A stretch of DNA of 64,000 bases, taken from NCBI RefSeq assembly GCF_008274825.1, contig NZ_CP030848.1, positions 4,029,618 through 4,093,617 on the forward strand, written 5' to 3'. This DNA is from Sphingobacterium hotanense. GTDB lineage: Bacteria; Bacteroidota; Bacteroidia; Sphingobacteriales; Sphingobacteriaceae. The notes beneath the pieces are model-generated. The model searched no databases, was not told the origin of the DNA, and saw only the letters and a program-made list of their open reading frames with translations. This document shows, in pieces, positions 51,653-61,199 of the stretch (the first letter of the stretch is position 1; each line of letters opens with the position of its first letter). The position numbers and the translations under genes were made by a program.

Positions 51653-51690
51653 AAAAAAGCTAGACAACCTGAACGATGTTTAGCTTTTTT
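51653..51690 (+). terminator. Hairpin terminator downstream of ridA
   Basis: AAAAAAGCTA and TAGCTTTTTT pair with an internal ACAAC...GATGTT extension and a T run. Confidence 0.6.
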
Positions 51691-51692
51691 GC

Positions 51693-52078
51693 TTTTTAGA
51701 TATGAGATGTTAGACATTAGATATTAGATTTTGTTTTGTACCAGGAAAGGAAGGATTTTAGGATTGGCAGGATCGGGGAATGCGAGGTAAGAAGGGATGT
51801 GGTACATACATTTGTGGAGACGTTTAGTGAAACGTCTCCTATTGCACATACTCTCCCTTCTTCATTCAGCACCTTATCTGATCCTGCTAATCCTTGCATC
51901 CTTCCTTTCTTGGTTCAAGACAAAGCATCCTGACAATACCCAATACCATACCCGATTCTGCCAATCCTTTCTTTCCCTGTTCAAGACAAATTTCCCTTTC
52001 TAAACAAAGGTTCAAAACAAAATCAATCAATCGAAACGTCTAATGTCTAAAATCTTATGTCTAATATCTATTTCAACG
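51693..52078. repeat. Multi-shell inverted-repeat element, copy 2
   Basis: About 386 bp, same plan as 6457-6945. The outer shell is TTTAGATATGAGATGTTAGA at the left with its inverse near 52037-52075 (CTAATGTCTAAAATC). Inside it, GGAAAGGAAGGAT plus GGATTGGCAGGATC at the left (about 51741-51776) is matched by two inverted copies to the right (about 51878-51925 and 51950-51995). The centre is a perfect GAGACGTTT-AGTG-AAACGTCTC palindrome (51817-51838). Non-coding. Confidence 0.65.
51817..51838. repeat. GAGACGTTT palindrome, loop AGTG, in element copy 2
   Basis: Perfect 9-bp arms GAGACGTTT/AAACGTCTC around AGTG, same as 6689-6710 without its mismatch. Confidence 0.65.
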
Positions 52079-52135
52079 GAAATAGGAAAGTTTTCTTGAG
52101 ATAAAGGTTTTTCACTAATTTAGTGGGATTCCAAG

Positions 52136-54241
52136 ATGGCAGAATTATCGTTAATCACCCCTATTGAATATTTGAAAGGCGTTGGTCCGCAGAAGGCTGA
52201 TGTGCTCAAGAAAGAGTTGCAGATATTTACTATTGGCGATCTGCTTGAATGCTACCCTTTTCGCTATATCGACAAGACTAAATTTCATAAAATCCGTGAA
52301 TTACATCCTGATATGGTTGGTGCACAGGTGTTGGGGCGCTTGGTTTCTTTGCAGGAGGTTGGCGAAAAAAAAGGGAAACGCCTTGTTGCTCAGTTTAGAG
52401 ATGATACAGGTGTAATGGAGTTAGTTTGGTTTCAAAGTCTATCCTGGTTGAAGAAAAGTCTGAGCGTGGGGGCGCCTTATGTTATGTATGGTAAACCCAC
52501 AGAGTTCAATGGTATGCTGTCGGTTACCCATCCGGAGATGGAGCTGTATCAGCAGAAAGAGAAGCGCATCGGTAATATGAGCATGCAGCCTGTTTATTCT
52601 TCGACCGAAAAACTAAAGAAATTCAACTTGGATAGCAAAGGGATACAGAAATTGCAAGAAGCTGCTTTAGCTACTGTTTTCAGAACCCTAGTCGATCCTT
52701 TGCCGGCATACATTATAGAACAGCATCAATTGATGCCCTATGCGCAGGCCTTACTATCCATTCATTTCCCACAGAATGAACAGTTGATGGCTGCTGCCAT
52801 CCGGCGGTTAAAGTTTGAAGAGCTTTTCGTCATTCAATTGCGCTTGCTTCGAAACAAACAGTTGAATACGCAGAAGTACCGGGGGCATCGTTTCACAGCG
52901 GTTGGCGAGAAATTCAACAGCTTCTTTAAAGAGCGACTTCCTTTTCCGTTGACCAATGCGCAAAAGCGCGTGATCAAGGAGATACGTGTTGATACGAATA
53001 CAGGCGCACAGATGAATAGGTTGGTGCAGGGAGATGTGGGCTCCGGGAAGACGGTAGTTGCGTTGATGAGCATGCTGTTAGCTATAGACAATGGCTTCCA
53101 AGCCTGCATGATGGCACCGACAGAAATATTGGCTACACAGCATTATAACGGGCTTAAAGAACTTCTTGGCGATGATATTTGTAATATCAAATTGCTTACC
53201 GGCTCGACTCCTACCAAGGCTCGGAGAGTCATACACCAAGAGCTGGAGGATGGCACGTTGGATATTCTGATCGGTACGCATGCGTTAATCGAGGATAAGG
53301 TCAAGTTTAAGAATATAGGTTTTGTGGTTATCGATGAACAGCATCGCTTCGGTGTAGAACAGCGCGCCAAGCTATGGCGTAAGAATACTATTCCTCCACA
53401 TATGTTGGTGATGACCGCGACGCCTATACCGCGCACTTTGGCCATGACAATGTATGGGGACTTGGATATTTCGGTTATTGATGAGTTGCCAGCAGGCAGA
53501 AAACCGATTAAGACAGTACACTTTTTTGAAAATAAAAGACTGCGCGTATTTGGATTCATGCGCGAAGAGATAGCCAAAGGACGACAGATCTATATCGTTT
53601 ACCCCTTGATCAAGGAGTCGGAGAAGATGGATCTGCTATATTTGGAGGCTGGTTTGGAGGGCTTACTGCGGGAGTTTCCGATGCCTCAATACCAGATCAG
53701 TATTGTGCATGGAAAGATGAGCGTGAAGGACAAGGACTTTGAGATGCAACGATTTGTAAAGCATCAGACGCAGATTATGGTCGCGACGACGGTAATCGAG
53801 GTCGGTGTCAATGTGCCGAATGCGTCAGTAATGGTCATTGAAAATTCCGAGCGGTTCGGTCTTTCGCAATTGCACCAGTTGCGTGGTCGCGTAGGTCGTG
53901 GTGCGGAACAATCGTACTGTATCCTGATGTCGAGCAATAAGTTGAGCAAAGAAGGGAGAACAAGATTGGAAACGATGGTGCGTACGAACGATGGTTTTGA
54001 GATTGCGGAGGTCGATTTACAACTCCGCGGGCCGGGCGACATCTCCGGAACCCAGCAGTCTGGCGTATTGGAAATGAAGATCGCTGATTTAGCGAAAGAC
54101 CAGGCTATCCTTTCAGAGGCTAGAAATTCGGTGATACAGATCTTCAAAGATGACCCTAACCTCGCTGCCGAGAAGAACCATCCTTTGGTACAGATCTTAA
54201 ACCAAAGAGGCTCGGCGATTTCTTGGGACAAAATATCTTAA
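52136..54241 (+). CDS. recG: ATP-dependent DNA helicase RecG
   Basis: A 701-residue branch-migration helicase that reverses stalled forks and processes Holliday junctions. N-terminal wedge/OB domain begins with TPIEYLKGVGPQKADVLKKEL; the helicase core has Walker A VQGDVGSGKTVVALM (about 298-312), motif II VIDEQHRFGVEQR (about 400), TATPIPRTLAMTMYGDLD, IVHGKMSVKDKD, ATTVIEVGVNVPNA and QLHQLRGRVGRG. The C-terminal ISGTQQSGVLE fits the TRG region. Length is normal. Followed by hflX with an 87-bp gap. Confidence 0.96.
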   Translation: MAELSLITPIEYLKGVGPQKADVLKKELQIFTIGDLLECYPFRYIDKTKFHKIRELHPDMVGAQVLGRLVSLQEVGEKKGKRLVAQFRDDTGVMELVWFQSLSWLKKSLSVGAPYVMYGKPTEFNGMLSVTHPEMELYQQKEKRIGNMSMQPVYSSTEKLKKFNLDSKGIQKLQEAALATVFRTLVDPLPAYIIEQHQLMPYAQALLSIHFPQNEQLMAAAIRRLKFEELFVIQLRLLRNKQLNTQKYRGHRFTAVGEKFNSFFKERLPFPLTNAQKRVIKEIRVDTNTGAQMNRLVQGDVGSGKTVVALMSMLLAIDNGFQACMMAPTEILATQHYNGLKELLGDDICNIKLLTGSTPTKARRVIHQELEDGTLDILIGTHALIEDKVKFKNIGFVVIDEQHRFGVEQRAKLWRKNTIPPHMLVMTATPIPRTLAMTMYGDLDISVIDELPAGRKPIKTVHFFENKRLRVFGFMREEIAKGRQIYIVYPLIKESEKMDLLYLEAGLEGLLREFPMPQYQISIVHGKMSVKDKDFEMQRFVKHQTQIMVATTVIEVGVNVPNASVMVIENSERFGLSQLHQLRGRVGRGAEQSYCILMSSNKLSKEGRTRLETMVRTNDGFEIAEVDLQLRGPGDISGTQQSGVLEMKIADLAKDQAILSEARNSVIQIFKDDPNLAAEKNHPLVQILNQRGSAISWDKIS

Positions 54242-54247
54242 AAACCT

Positions 54248-54255
54248 TACCTTTG
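54248..54255 (+). promoter_or_regulatory. -7 element of hflX
   Basis: TACCTTTG matches TAnnTTTG, 7 bp after the recG stop and 73 bp before hflX, indicating that hflX has its own promoter. Confidence 0.5.
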
Positions 54256-54328
54256 TATCCTTGTTCTATACTTAGTAACAAGGGAATGCGTGGAAACACT
54301 CCTATGCAATAAACATTAATTATAATAC

Positions 54329-55519
54329 ATGGCGAGAATAAAAATATATGATACAGCAGTAAAGCCTGAAACGGCGGTATTGGTCAGTGTGATCACTCCG
54401 GATGTTTCAGATCAAACTGCAAAGGAATACTTAGAGGAATTGGAGTTTTTAGTAACAACTGCCGGCGGGATCACCAAAGGCATATTTACGCAGAAGCTTC
54501 ACTACCCGGACCGCGCAACGTTCGTTGGCAGCGGAAAGTTGGAAGAGATTAAAGAGTTTATCAAAGCAGAAGAAATCGATATGGTTGTTTTTGATGATGA
54601 GCTATCGCCTTCACAACTAAGAAACATTGAAAAATACTTTGAGATCAAAGTACTGGATCGCTCTAACTTGATTTTAGACATCTTCGCGAAGCATGCAAAA
54701 ACAGCGCAGGCGAAGACGCAGGTAGAGCTGGCGCAGTTGCAATATTTATTACCACGATTGACCCGTATGTGGACTCACTTGGAGCGTCAGCGTGGTGGTA
54801 TTGGTATGCGTGGTCCAGGTGAGAGTCAGATTGAGAGTGATAGACGGATGATCTTGAATAAGATTTCCCTATTGAAGGAGCGCTTGCGCAATATCGATAA
54901 GCAAAACGAAACGCAGCGCAAGAACCGTGGCGAGATGATCCGTGTGGCTTTGGTCGGTTATACCAACGTCGGTAAGTCGACGATCATGAATATGATCTCG
55001 AAGTCGGACGTGTTGATCGAGAATAAGTTGTTTGCGACTTTGGATACGACGGTGAGAAAGGTGGTGATCGACAATTTGCCGTTCTTGCTTTCAGATACAG
55101 TTGGTTTCATCCGTAAGTTGCCTCACCATTTAGTGGAGTGTTTTAAATCGACTTTGGACGAGGTTCGCGAAGCGGATGTATTGATCCATGTGGTGGATAT
55201 ATCACACCCTTATTTTGAAGATCATATCCACGCGGTAAACGAGACCTTAAAGGATATCGGCGCTGTGGATAAACCGATTATTACGGTATTTAACAAAATC
55301 GACGCATACAAGCCGCCGGTGGAAGTTGATGAAGAGGGTGAAGAGATCAAAGTGACGTTAGATGATTTCAGAAATTCATGGATGGCAAAAAATTCGGATC
55401 CGGCGATATTTATCTCGGCAACCGATAAGATCAACGTAGAAGAATTTAAAGAGAAGTTATATGAGATAATCGTTAAGATGCATAACGCACGATATCCGTA
55501 TAACAATCTATTATATTAA
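54329..55519 (+). CDS. hflX: Ribosome-associated GTPase HflX
   Basis: A 396-residue GTPase that splits stalled ribosomes, for example after heat stress. The N-terminal HflX domain contains DRATFVGSGKLEEIKEF and VFDDELSPSQLRNIEK, the middle has RLTRMWTHLERQRGGIGMRGPGESQIE, and the G domain starts with VALVGYTNVGKSTIMN (about 207-222), then DTVGFIRKLPHHLVE (G3) and VFNKIDAY (G4). It is followed 27 bp later by lipB on the same strand. Length is typical. Confidence 0.95.
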   Translation: MARIKIYDTAVKPETAVLVSVITPDVSDQTAKEYLEELEFLVTTAGGITKGIFTQKLHYPDRATFVGSGKLEEIKEFIKAEEIDMVVFDDELSPSQLRNIEKYFEIKVLDRSNLILDIFAKHAKTAQAKTQVELAQLQYLLPRLTRMWTHLERQRGGIGMRGPGESQIESDRRMILNKISLLKERLRNIDKQNETQRKNRGEMIRVALVGYTNVGKSTIMNMISKSDVLIENKLFATLDTTVRKVVIDNLPFLLSDTVGFIRKLPHHLVECFKSTLDEVREADVLIHVVDISHPYFEDHIHAVNETLKDIGAVDKPIITVFNKIDAYKPPVEVDEEGEEIKVTLDDFRNSWMAKNSDPAIFISATDKINVEEFKEKLYEIIVKMHNARYPYNNLLY

Positions 55520-55546
55520 TCGAATCAGGAGTTCGAAGAGAATAGC

Positions 55547-56245
55547 ATGCAGAATAAAAAAGTGCAGTTTATTGACTGGGGCTTGGTAGATTATCAGGAA
55601 GCGTGGGACAGACAGGAGGAGATCTTCGCCAAGACACTAGCAATAAAACACGATAACAGAGTCAACAATACGACATTGGAGACTCCGAATTACCTCATCT
55701 TCACCGAGCACCCCCATGTGTATACATTGGGGAAAAGTGGGCACATGGAGTACCTATTGCTGGATGAAGAAGGGCTTAAAGAGAAAAACGCAACTTTCTA
55801 TAAGATCAATAGAGGTGGCGATATTACCTATCACGGGCCGGGTCAAATTGTGGGATATCCGATCCTGGATCTGGATAACTTCTTTACGGATATACATTTG
55901 TATTTAAGGACTTTGGAAGAGGCGATCATCATGACGCTTGCGGAATATGGAATCGAAGCAGGAAGATACCCTGGATATACCGGGGTTTGGCTAGATCCGG
56001 ATAACGAGAAGGCTAGAAAGATTTGTGCGATGGGTGTGAGAGCGTCTAGATGGGTGACGATGCACGGATTTGCGTTTAATGTGAATGCGGATTTGAATTA
56101 TTTTGGAAATATCGTTCCCTGCGGGATTGATGATAAGGATGTAACCTCGATGGAAAGGGAACTGGGCAGAAAGCTGGATATGGAAGAGGTGAAAGGGAAG
56201 CTGAAAGGGAATCTGGGAAGGCTTTTTGAGATGGAGATAGGGTAA
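55547..56245 (+). CDS. lipB: Octanoyl-[ACP]:protein N-octanoyltransferase
   Basis: A 232-residue enzyme that moves octanoate from ACP to lipoyl domains, the first step of lipoate synthesis. It has EHPHVYTLGKSGHMEYLL, NRGGDITYHGPGQIVGYPILDL, and the active-site segment RKICAMGVRASRWVTMHGFAFNV with Lys158 and nucleophile Cys160. The C-terminal GNIVPCGIDDKDVTSMERELG is also characteristic. It lies 27 bp after hflX and ends with a terminator at 56262. Confidence 0.95.
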   Translation: MQNKKVQFIDWGLVDYQEAWDRQEEIFAKTLAIKHDNRVNNTTLETPNYLIFTEHPHVYTLGKSGHMEYLLLDEEGLKEKNATFYKINRGGDITYHGPGQIVGYPILDLDNFFTDIHLYLRTLEEAIIMTLAEYGIEAGRYPGYTGVWLDPDNEKARKICAMGVRASRWVTMHGFAFNVNADLNYFGNIVPCGIDDKDVTSMERELGRKLDMEEVKGKLKGNLGRLFEMEIG

Positions 56246-56261
56246 GGATGATAAAACAAAG

Positions 56262-56293
56262 AATCCCAAGCAGATTGCTTGGGGATTTTTTTG
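56262..56293 (+). terminator. Terminator of the hflX-lipB unit
   Basis: AATCCCAAGCA-GAT-TGCTTGGGGATT stem followed by TTTTTTTG, 16 bp after lipB. Confidence 0.88.
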
Positions 56294-56323
56294 TTATGCT
56301 ATTTTCTTGCCTCTGAGAGGCTT

Positions 56324-57442
56324 CTATTTTATCAATTTCGATAAAGCAGCGTCAAGGGCTTCGCCTCGAAGATCCTTAGCGATAATAATACCGTTAGGAT
56401 CGATCAATATGTTCGAAGGCACTGAACGTATAGCGTATATTTCAGCTGCAGCATTCGACCACCCTTTCAAATCTGAAACGTGTATCCAGGTCAATTTATC
56501 TGCAATTATCGCTTTCTCCCAACTTTCCTTTTTATTGTCAAGCGAAACCCCTAATATTTCCAGGTTTTTCGACTTATATTTATTATAAGCTGCGACGAGA
56601 TTGGGGTTCTCCTGACGGCAAGGCGCGCACCATGAAGCCCAGAAATCAACCAATAGATATTTTCCTTTAAAGTCCGCTAAACTAACGGGCTTGCCGTTAA
56701 GATCAGGCTGCGTAAAATCTACTGCTTTTGCTCCAACTACCAGCTCCATCCCTTTCAATAAACTTGCTAAGCGTTTCGCTTTATTTGTTGCTTTTAAATC
56801 TGCGGATAATCCTGCTAACAATGGCTTAATCATCGCTACGTCAGGCTTACCCCCCGCTAGAGACTCTAGGAATAATACGCTTAGCTGATTATTGGGATTA
56901 TTCTTGATGAACTGAATTTTTGTATTGATACTGCCTTCTTGCGGAGTACCATATTTTGTGAGTAATTCTATTTGTTTTTCACGCGCCTCGGCCATTAAGG
57001 AATCTGCTATTGCTTTTTCCGCTAAATAAGCGCTTGAGTTGAAGACCGCCTTGCTCTCTTCCATGTCCTTCAGGTATTGCATGTAAGTTCGAGTTAGCTC
57101 GCCTCCATCGGTTACCTTTGGTTTTGAAGAAAAATCAACAACCGTCTTCCCCGGTGACATGTAAAACCAAAAGTCTTTTGGATTTCGATGCTGAGCCTCA
57201 AAACGTTCTCTAAATAAAATCCCTGTATAAGCCGTACCTGCAAATTCTCTTTTCAGTAAAAACCGACCATTCGTTACAATCGCAGAATCTATTATCTGAG
57301 CATTATCATCAAATGAATAATGCAGGATATACACTTTCTTAGTTTCCTTAATATTGTGCCCTTCAAGTTCAAAGGCTGTGTTGTTTTGTCCTACGGCCAA
57401 CAAAGGCGAAAGGAATAATAGGTTTATTATATATTTTCTCAT
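56324..57442 (-). CDS. TlpA-like thioredoxin-fold protein with DUF4369 domain
   Basis: A 372-residue periplasmic thiol-disulfide oxidoreductase. The signal peptide is IINLLFLSPLLAVGQ; about residues 20-240 resemble the DUF4369/TlpA-associated domain of Bacteroidota; the AhpC/TSA-type thioredoxin fold (about 240-372) has YLLVDFWASWCAPCRQENPNL with Cys272 and Cys275 and the cis-Pro region RSVPSNILIDPNG. It is last in the tight operon susC-susD-DUF4843-PKD-like-TlpA (5-bp gap). It probably reduces or exchanges disulfides of a partner or cargo brought in by the SusCD system; the target is unknown. Confidence 0.88.
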   Translation of the reverse strand: MRKYIINLLFLSPLLAVGQNNTAFELEGHNIKETKKVYILHYSFDDNAQIIDSAIVTNGRFLLKREFAGTAYTGILFRERFEAQHRNPKDFWFYMSPGKTVVDFSSKPKVTDGGELTRTYMQYLKDMEESKAVFNSSAYLAEKAIADSLMAEAREKQIELLTKYGTPQEGSINTKIQFIKNNPNNQLSVLFLESLAGGKPDVAMIKPLLAGLSADLKATNKAKRLASLLKGMELVVGAKAVDFTQPDLNGKPVSLADFKGKYLLVDFWASWCAPCRQENPNLVAAYNKYKSKNLEILGVSLDNKKESWEKAIIADKLTWIHVSDLKGWSNAAAEIYAIRSVPSNILIDPNGIIIAKDLRGEALDAALSKLIK

Positions 57443-57447
57443 ACTTA

Positions 57448-58926
57448 TTAAATCCCAATATGTAAATCAACCGCTTCAGCTACGGAATGAGGCATAGCAA
57501 TTTCTAAAGTCATTTTGTTGATATCGTAAATATAAACTGATGATTTTTTCTCGCCCGCATAGGTAGGGTCATAGGTCGTAATCATCAATTTCCCCTCAGT
57601 CATTTTGTATTTAGTTATGTAACCAGGTGCATTAGCAGGAAGTGTGACAAAAGGCTGGAATTCTAATCCCAAGTAAGAAGCCCTATGGATAGTTTTATCG
57701 GTAGCTAAATACCAATAATTCGCGTCAAAATCGTAACTCGCAAACCTTAGTGTCCCTTCCGCAGGAATGTTTCCTTCTGCGATCTTTTGAAAGCTAATAG
57801 GTTTTAAATCTCCATTATATGAAACCCAATATGCAAACAATCTGCTATCTTTTTTCATAAGATAAACGTATTTGGGATCATCGTTGAAGTACGTAAGTTG
57901 GCTGATTACGAATTCCTGATCTTTGTAGATACTCGTATTTGTAATCTCATCAAATACATTGATATAGGTATAAGAGACGCCTGAACTAATGCCGTTATCC
58001 AATACACGAATCATCTTATTTTTTGAATCATAGAAACTGAAGAAATAAGGTGTGTAGAAGGAAGCTCCTGCCATTCCTCCTTTATTTATCCGATAGTCTA
58101 GTTCATCAGAACCTAATGCCGGCAGACTGATTCCTCCCTTTTGTAATACATGTAGCTTACCTTGATTTACCAAATAGACAATCGGATTATAACGATCAGC
58201 CACAACATCAGTTGGTTCAAAAATAAAACTTTCTTTGTCGCCGACATAGCTATTTTTATCATAGAGTATGTTCGGCAAAAACTCTCTTGAGTCGACCATC
58301 ATAACCGGATAAGGTGCGTTTTTCATTCCTAACACTAGTCTATTATAATAGTCCGTTACAGAAGATCCATATTGGCGGTTACCCCCGATACTTATCGGGT
58401 TACTACCCAACGATATATTGGGTATCACCACTTCTTCAAATTCATTTTTTTCGCGAATAGTCGATTTACAGTATAAAATGGATTCTCCGGTAGCCCTTCT
58501 TGATAAAACGTAATAACCTAACTTGTAGGGATTAATTACATTTACGAAGAAACTATAGGAGGTTTCTATTCCAGTCTTATTATCGGTGACGGTTAAATCT
58601 GCGTTCAATTTTCCATAGTCTTTATTAGCGATGTATTCAAACTTATTGGTATTTGAAATTTCATCGCCGTCTACTCTCCATCGGAAACTCAGATTACTAA
58701 GATCAGTTCCACTTAAGCTTCCGGTAATCGTCGGGGTTATCTTCAGCGTATCCGTGAAAGGCAAATCGTAAATTCGCTCAGCATTGTGATCGCCTTCGAG
58801 TACTCCCCCAATGTTGATTTTATTGACTTGATGGTAATCATAATTCCCCAAATCTTTGGAGCAAGAGACTAACAAAATCAAAGACAACAAATTATATATA
58901 AATAGATTAGTAATTTTCATTTTCAT
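57448..58926 (-). CDS. PKD-like family surface lipoprotein
   Basis: About 492 residues from MKMKITNLFIYN; the frame is open 57 bp further upstream but that extension would overlap the DUF4843 gene and precede the signal peptide. Lipobox LLVSC followed by SKDLGNYDY, the typical beginning of Bacteroidota PKD-like lipoproteins. The N-terminal 200 residues contain PKD-type beta sandwiches (NIGGVLEGDHN, LSFRWRVDGDEISN, ADLTVTDNKTGIETSYSFFVNV), and the rest looks like a beta-propeller. It is next to DUF4843 and SusD genes, so likely a surface ligand-binding accessory of the uptake system. Ligand unknown. Confidence 0.8.
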   Translation of the reverse strand: MKMKITNLFIYNLLSLILLVSCSKDLGNYDYHQVNKINIGGVLEGDHNAERIYDLPFTDTLKITPTITGSLSGTDLSNLSFRWRVDGDEISNTNKFEYIANKDYGKLNADLTVTDNKTGIETSYSFFVNVINPYKLGYYVLSRRATGESILYCKSTIREKNEFEEVVIPNISLGSNPISIGGNRQYGSSVTDYYNRLVLGMKNAPYPVMMVDSREFLPNILYDKNSYVGDKESFIFEPTDVVADRYNPIVYLVNQGKLHVLQKGGISLPALGSDELDYRINKGGMAGASFYTPYFFSFYDSKNKMIRVLDNGISSGVSYTYINVFDEITNTSIYKDQEFVISQLTYFNDDPKYVYLMKKDSRLFAYWVSYNGDLKPISFQKIAEGNIPAEGTLRFASYDFDANYWYLATDKTIHRASYLGLEFQPFVTLPANAPGYITKYKMTEGKLMITTYDPTYAGEKKSSVYIYDINKMTLEIAMPHSVAEAVDLHIGI

Positions 58927-58930
58927 TAAT

Positions 58931-59698
58931 TTATGGTAAAAGAATTCGTTCTTTGCTCGTATCGCCATCAGGATAAATAACATTCTCTTGAAAGTAATTT
59001 TTCATCACCTCTATATACATAAAGGTGATGGGATACCAACTCGGGTTCGCGGAACTAGGCATATTATTCCAATAGTAAACGGGGCCGGGTTCATTTGTTG
59101 TGAGGTGCGGAGACATATCAGCTCCCAAATAATAAATCTGCATCCATTTTTGCATAACCTCTTTATAAAATGGGCCCAGCACCCTCGACCAAGCATTCCA
59201 CCAAGTAGGTTGAATCATGATATCGCTAAAAACGATCTTCAATTCGCTATTATATTGATGACCAACTTTAAAGTTCTCGTTATCCTTCAGATTGAGAATC
59301 AAAACCATTTCTTTCTCTCCTAATTCCTTCGCTCTTTTAATTTTAACGTATAATGTATCGACATAACGTTCGGCAGCAATAGTTGGTTCCGAAATCTCGA
59401 TCAACGCCCTATCATAATCTGAATTTTGATTAATCTCGTAGGAATAGTTACGCGCTTCATGTTTTGCTACACCTCCAATGGCGATCGGAATTGCAATCGT
59501 CTTTTCCTGCAGACCTATAGCGGTATCCGTAGCGAAACTATAATAGACACTATCTAAAAAGCGCTCTTTAGGTCTATTCGACAAATCCGGCAGAGCAAAA
59601 CTAATAAAGGAGTCATCTGCGGAGAACTCAACTAAATCATTTTCTTTACAGCCGCAAAAAAACATGCAGGCTATGGTAATAATTAATAACTTTTTCAT
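58931..59698 (-). CDS. DUF4843-domain lipoprotein
   Basis: A 255-residue lipoprotein; lipobox FFCGC (Cys17) then KENDLVEFSADDSFISF. DUF4843 features: RFLDSVYYSFA, KTIAIPIAIGGVAKHEARNYSYEI, YVDTLYVKIKRAKELGEKEMVLILNLKDNENFKVG (short pieces given) and the WWNAWSRVLGPFYKEVMQKWMQIYYLG-type segment near residue 170. The family is found almost only next to SusCD and PKD-like genes in Bacteroidota; function unknown, presumed part of the surface complex. Gaps of 4 bp to both neighbours show a single operon. Confidence 0.83.
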   Translation of the reverse strand: MKKLLIITIACMFFCGCKENDLVEFSADDSFISFALPDLSNRPKERFLDSVYYSFATDTAIGLQEKTIAIPIAIGGVAKHEARNYSYEINQNSDYDRALIEISEPTIAAERYVDTLYVKIKRAKELGEKEMVLILNLKDNENFKVGHQYNSELKIVFSDIMIQPTWWNAWSRVLGPFYKEVMQKWMQIYYLGADMSPHLTTNEPGPVYYWNNMPSSANPSWYPITFMYIEVMKNYFQENVIYPDGDTSKERILLP

Positions 59699-59702
59699 AT
59701 CC

Positions 59703-61196
59703 TTAATTTTGCGGGTTATATAAATTCTCGTCAGCTGGAATCGGAAGCTTAAATATCTCGAGCGTCGGTGCTACAGGCGTTGCTCTAGGAATTGCTCTAA
59801 ATAATCTTTTATATTCTGCGAACATTGTCCCTTCGCTGATATTCTCTTTCCTCACCTCTTCAAAAATTAAGTTCTTAATATTTTCCTCGGTTCTAGAAGC
59901 GTCAAATGACAGGTTAATCGTCATGCCACGCGCAGCGCGCACTTTATTTAAATAAAGCATCGCTTTCGCAGGATTTGATTTAGCATATTCTTCCGCAGCG
60001 ATCATATAAATCTGATGTAATCCGATTAAATTACTTTCGAAGTATTTCCGAAAATTAAGATCAGTGTATAAGTAAGATTGTGGGAAATGGTATTTGACAA
60101 TTTTTCGCACTGTTGTTGAATTGGTTGAAAGAGCAAACCAGTTGACTAATCGGACGTCGTTCAACGAACCATGTTCTGGCGCATTATACAAGCCGTTTAA
60201 CAATAAATTATAATTGGGGAATAAAAGAGGGGAAGTCGAAGAAGACGCTGGATTTTCTACCAATGGATTCACCTCGATATTACTATTTATCAATTCTGGA
60301 TTCATCAATGTGAAAATGGATTCCATAGGCATTCTGCGATCTATTGCCTGTGCCAATTCGCCGGAAGTCGCTAAGTGAATAGAATTACTTCGAGATTCCA
60401 ATTCCTGAATTAATTCCTCAGCGTAGGTCGCTGCAGCCTTACTGTCACCCGCCCATTGAGCCACCATACTTTGCATCGCCACAATAGCATAATAATTCAT
60501 TCGAGCACCGCGGTGATCGATTAAACTATTGTACTTCTCATAACCATATTGATTAAGGTTCGCATTTCGTGTTGTTGTACGAATTGGATCGTCCTCCAAC
60601 AACTTTTTAGCCTCAGCAAGCTCAGCATTCAATTTGTCAATAACCTGACCTGCTGTGGAAAATTTGACTCCTTTAAACTCAGTTTTGTCAACATAGGGTA
60701 TTGCTGTTGCATTAAGGCCTTCCTGACTAATTACTGGCCCAAAGAGCTTTAATAATTGAAAATGTAAGAACGCTCGTGTTCCAATTGTCTCTCCTCTAAC
60801 GATATCATGAAATTCATCTGCTTTTATTGCATCGATGTTTTTCATGATTGTATTCAACTGATTAATTATTTGATAGGACACTGCCCATATATTTTCAATG
60901 TTCGTAACAGGATTTGGATAACCATATTCATGTCTTGAACCACGGTAGTAATAGTGGGTTGAACCTAAATTATTATATGTTGCTCCAAGCGTTTCCAAGA
61001 AGCCGTACTTCATTTCCTTTCCGAACATCTCTTCAGACGTCATGCCTAAGTAAGCCCCAGCGAGAACAGATTCGAAACCTGAACGATCAGTTAATAAATC
61101 ATCTTCGTATGCTTTGTTAATCGGGTTTACATCTAAGAACTTTTCACAACTAGCAAAAAGTAATATCGTGATAACACTTAGTATTATTTTCTTCAT
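59703..61196 (-). CDS. SusD/RagB-family nutrient-binding lipoprotein
   Basis: A 497-residue lipoprotein, lipobox FASC followed by EKFLDVNPINKAYEDDLLTDRSGFE, the usual SusD start. Helical repeats include YQIINQLNTIMKNIDAIKADEF and GTRAFLHFQLLKLFGPVI; the C-terminal part has YMIAAEEYAKSNPAKAMLYLNKVRAARG and IFEEVRKENISEGTMFAEYKRLFRA (partly quoted). It is shorter than the SusD at 40633 but within the family range. It starts 3 bp after susC. Ligand unknown; the protein-type SusCD partners with DUF4843 and TlpA may import peptides or metal complexes rather than glycans. Confidence 0.92.
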   Translation of the reverse strand: MKKIILSVITILLFASCEKFLDVNPINKAYEDDLLTDRSGFESVLAGAYLGMTSEEMFGKEMKYGFLETLGATYNNLGSTHYYYRGSRHEYGYPNPVTNIENIWAVSYQIINQLNTIMKNIDAIKADEFHDIVRGETIGTRAFLHFQLLKLFGPVISQEGLNATAIPYVDKTEFKGVKFSTAGQVIDKLNAELAEAKKLLEDDPIRTTTRNANLNQYGYEKYNSLIDHRGARMNYYAIVAMQSMVAQWAGDSKAAATYAEELIQELESRSNSIHLATSGELAQAIDRRMPMESIFTLMNPELINSNIEVNPLVENPASSSTSPLLFPNYNLLLNGLYNAPEHGSLNDVRLVNWFALSTNSTTVRKIVKYHFPQSYLYTDLNFRKYFESNLIGLHQIYMIAAEEYAKSNPAKAMLYLNKVRAARGMTINLSFDASRTEENIKNLIFEEVRKENISEGTMFAEYKRLFRAIPRATPVAPTLEIFKLPIPADENLYNPQN

Positions 61197-61199
61197 TTT

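Larger units (their letters stand above)
51481..52135. other. 655-bp intergenic region containing the second inverted-repeat element
   Basis: It holds a hairpin terminator (51653-51690) and the element at 51693-52078. The short frames that cross it are in repeat DNA and do not look coding. Confidence 0.6.

Noticed and set aside
51717..52003. Several overlapping short frames on both strands
   Set aside because: All fall inside the second copy of the inverted-repeat element.
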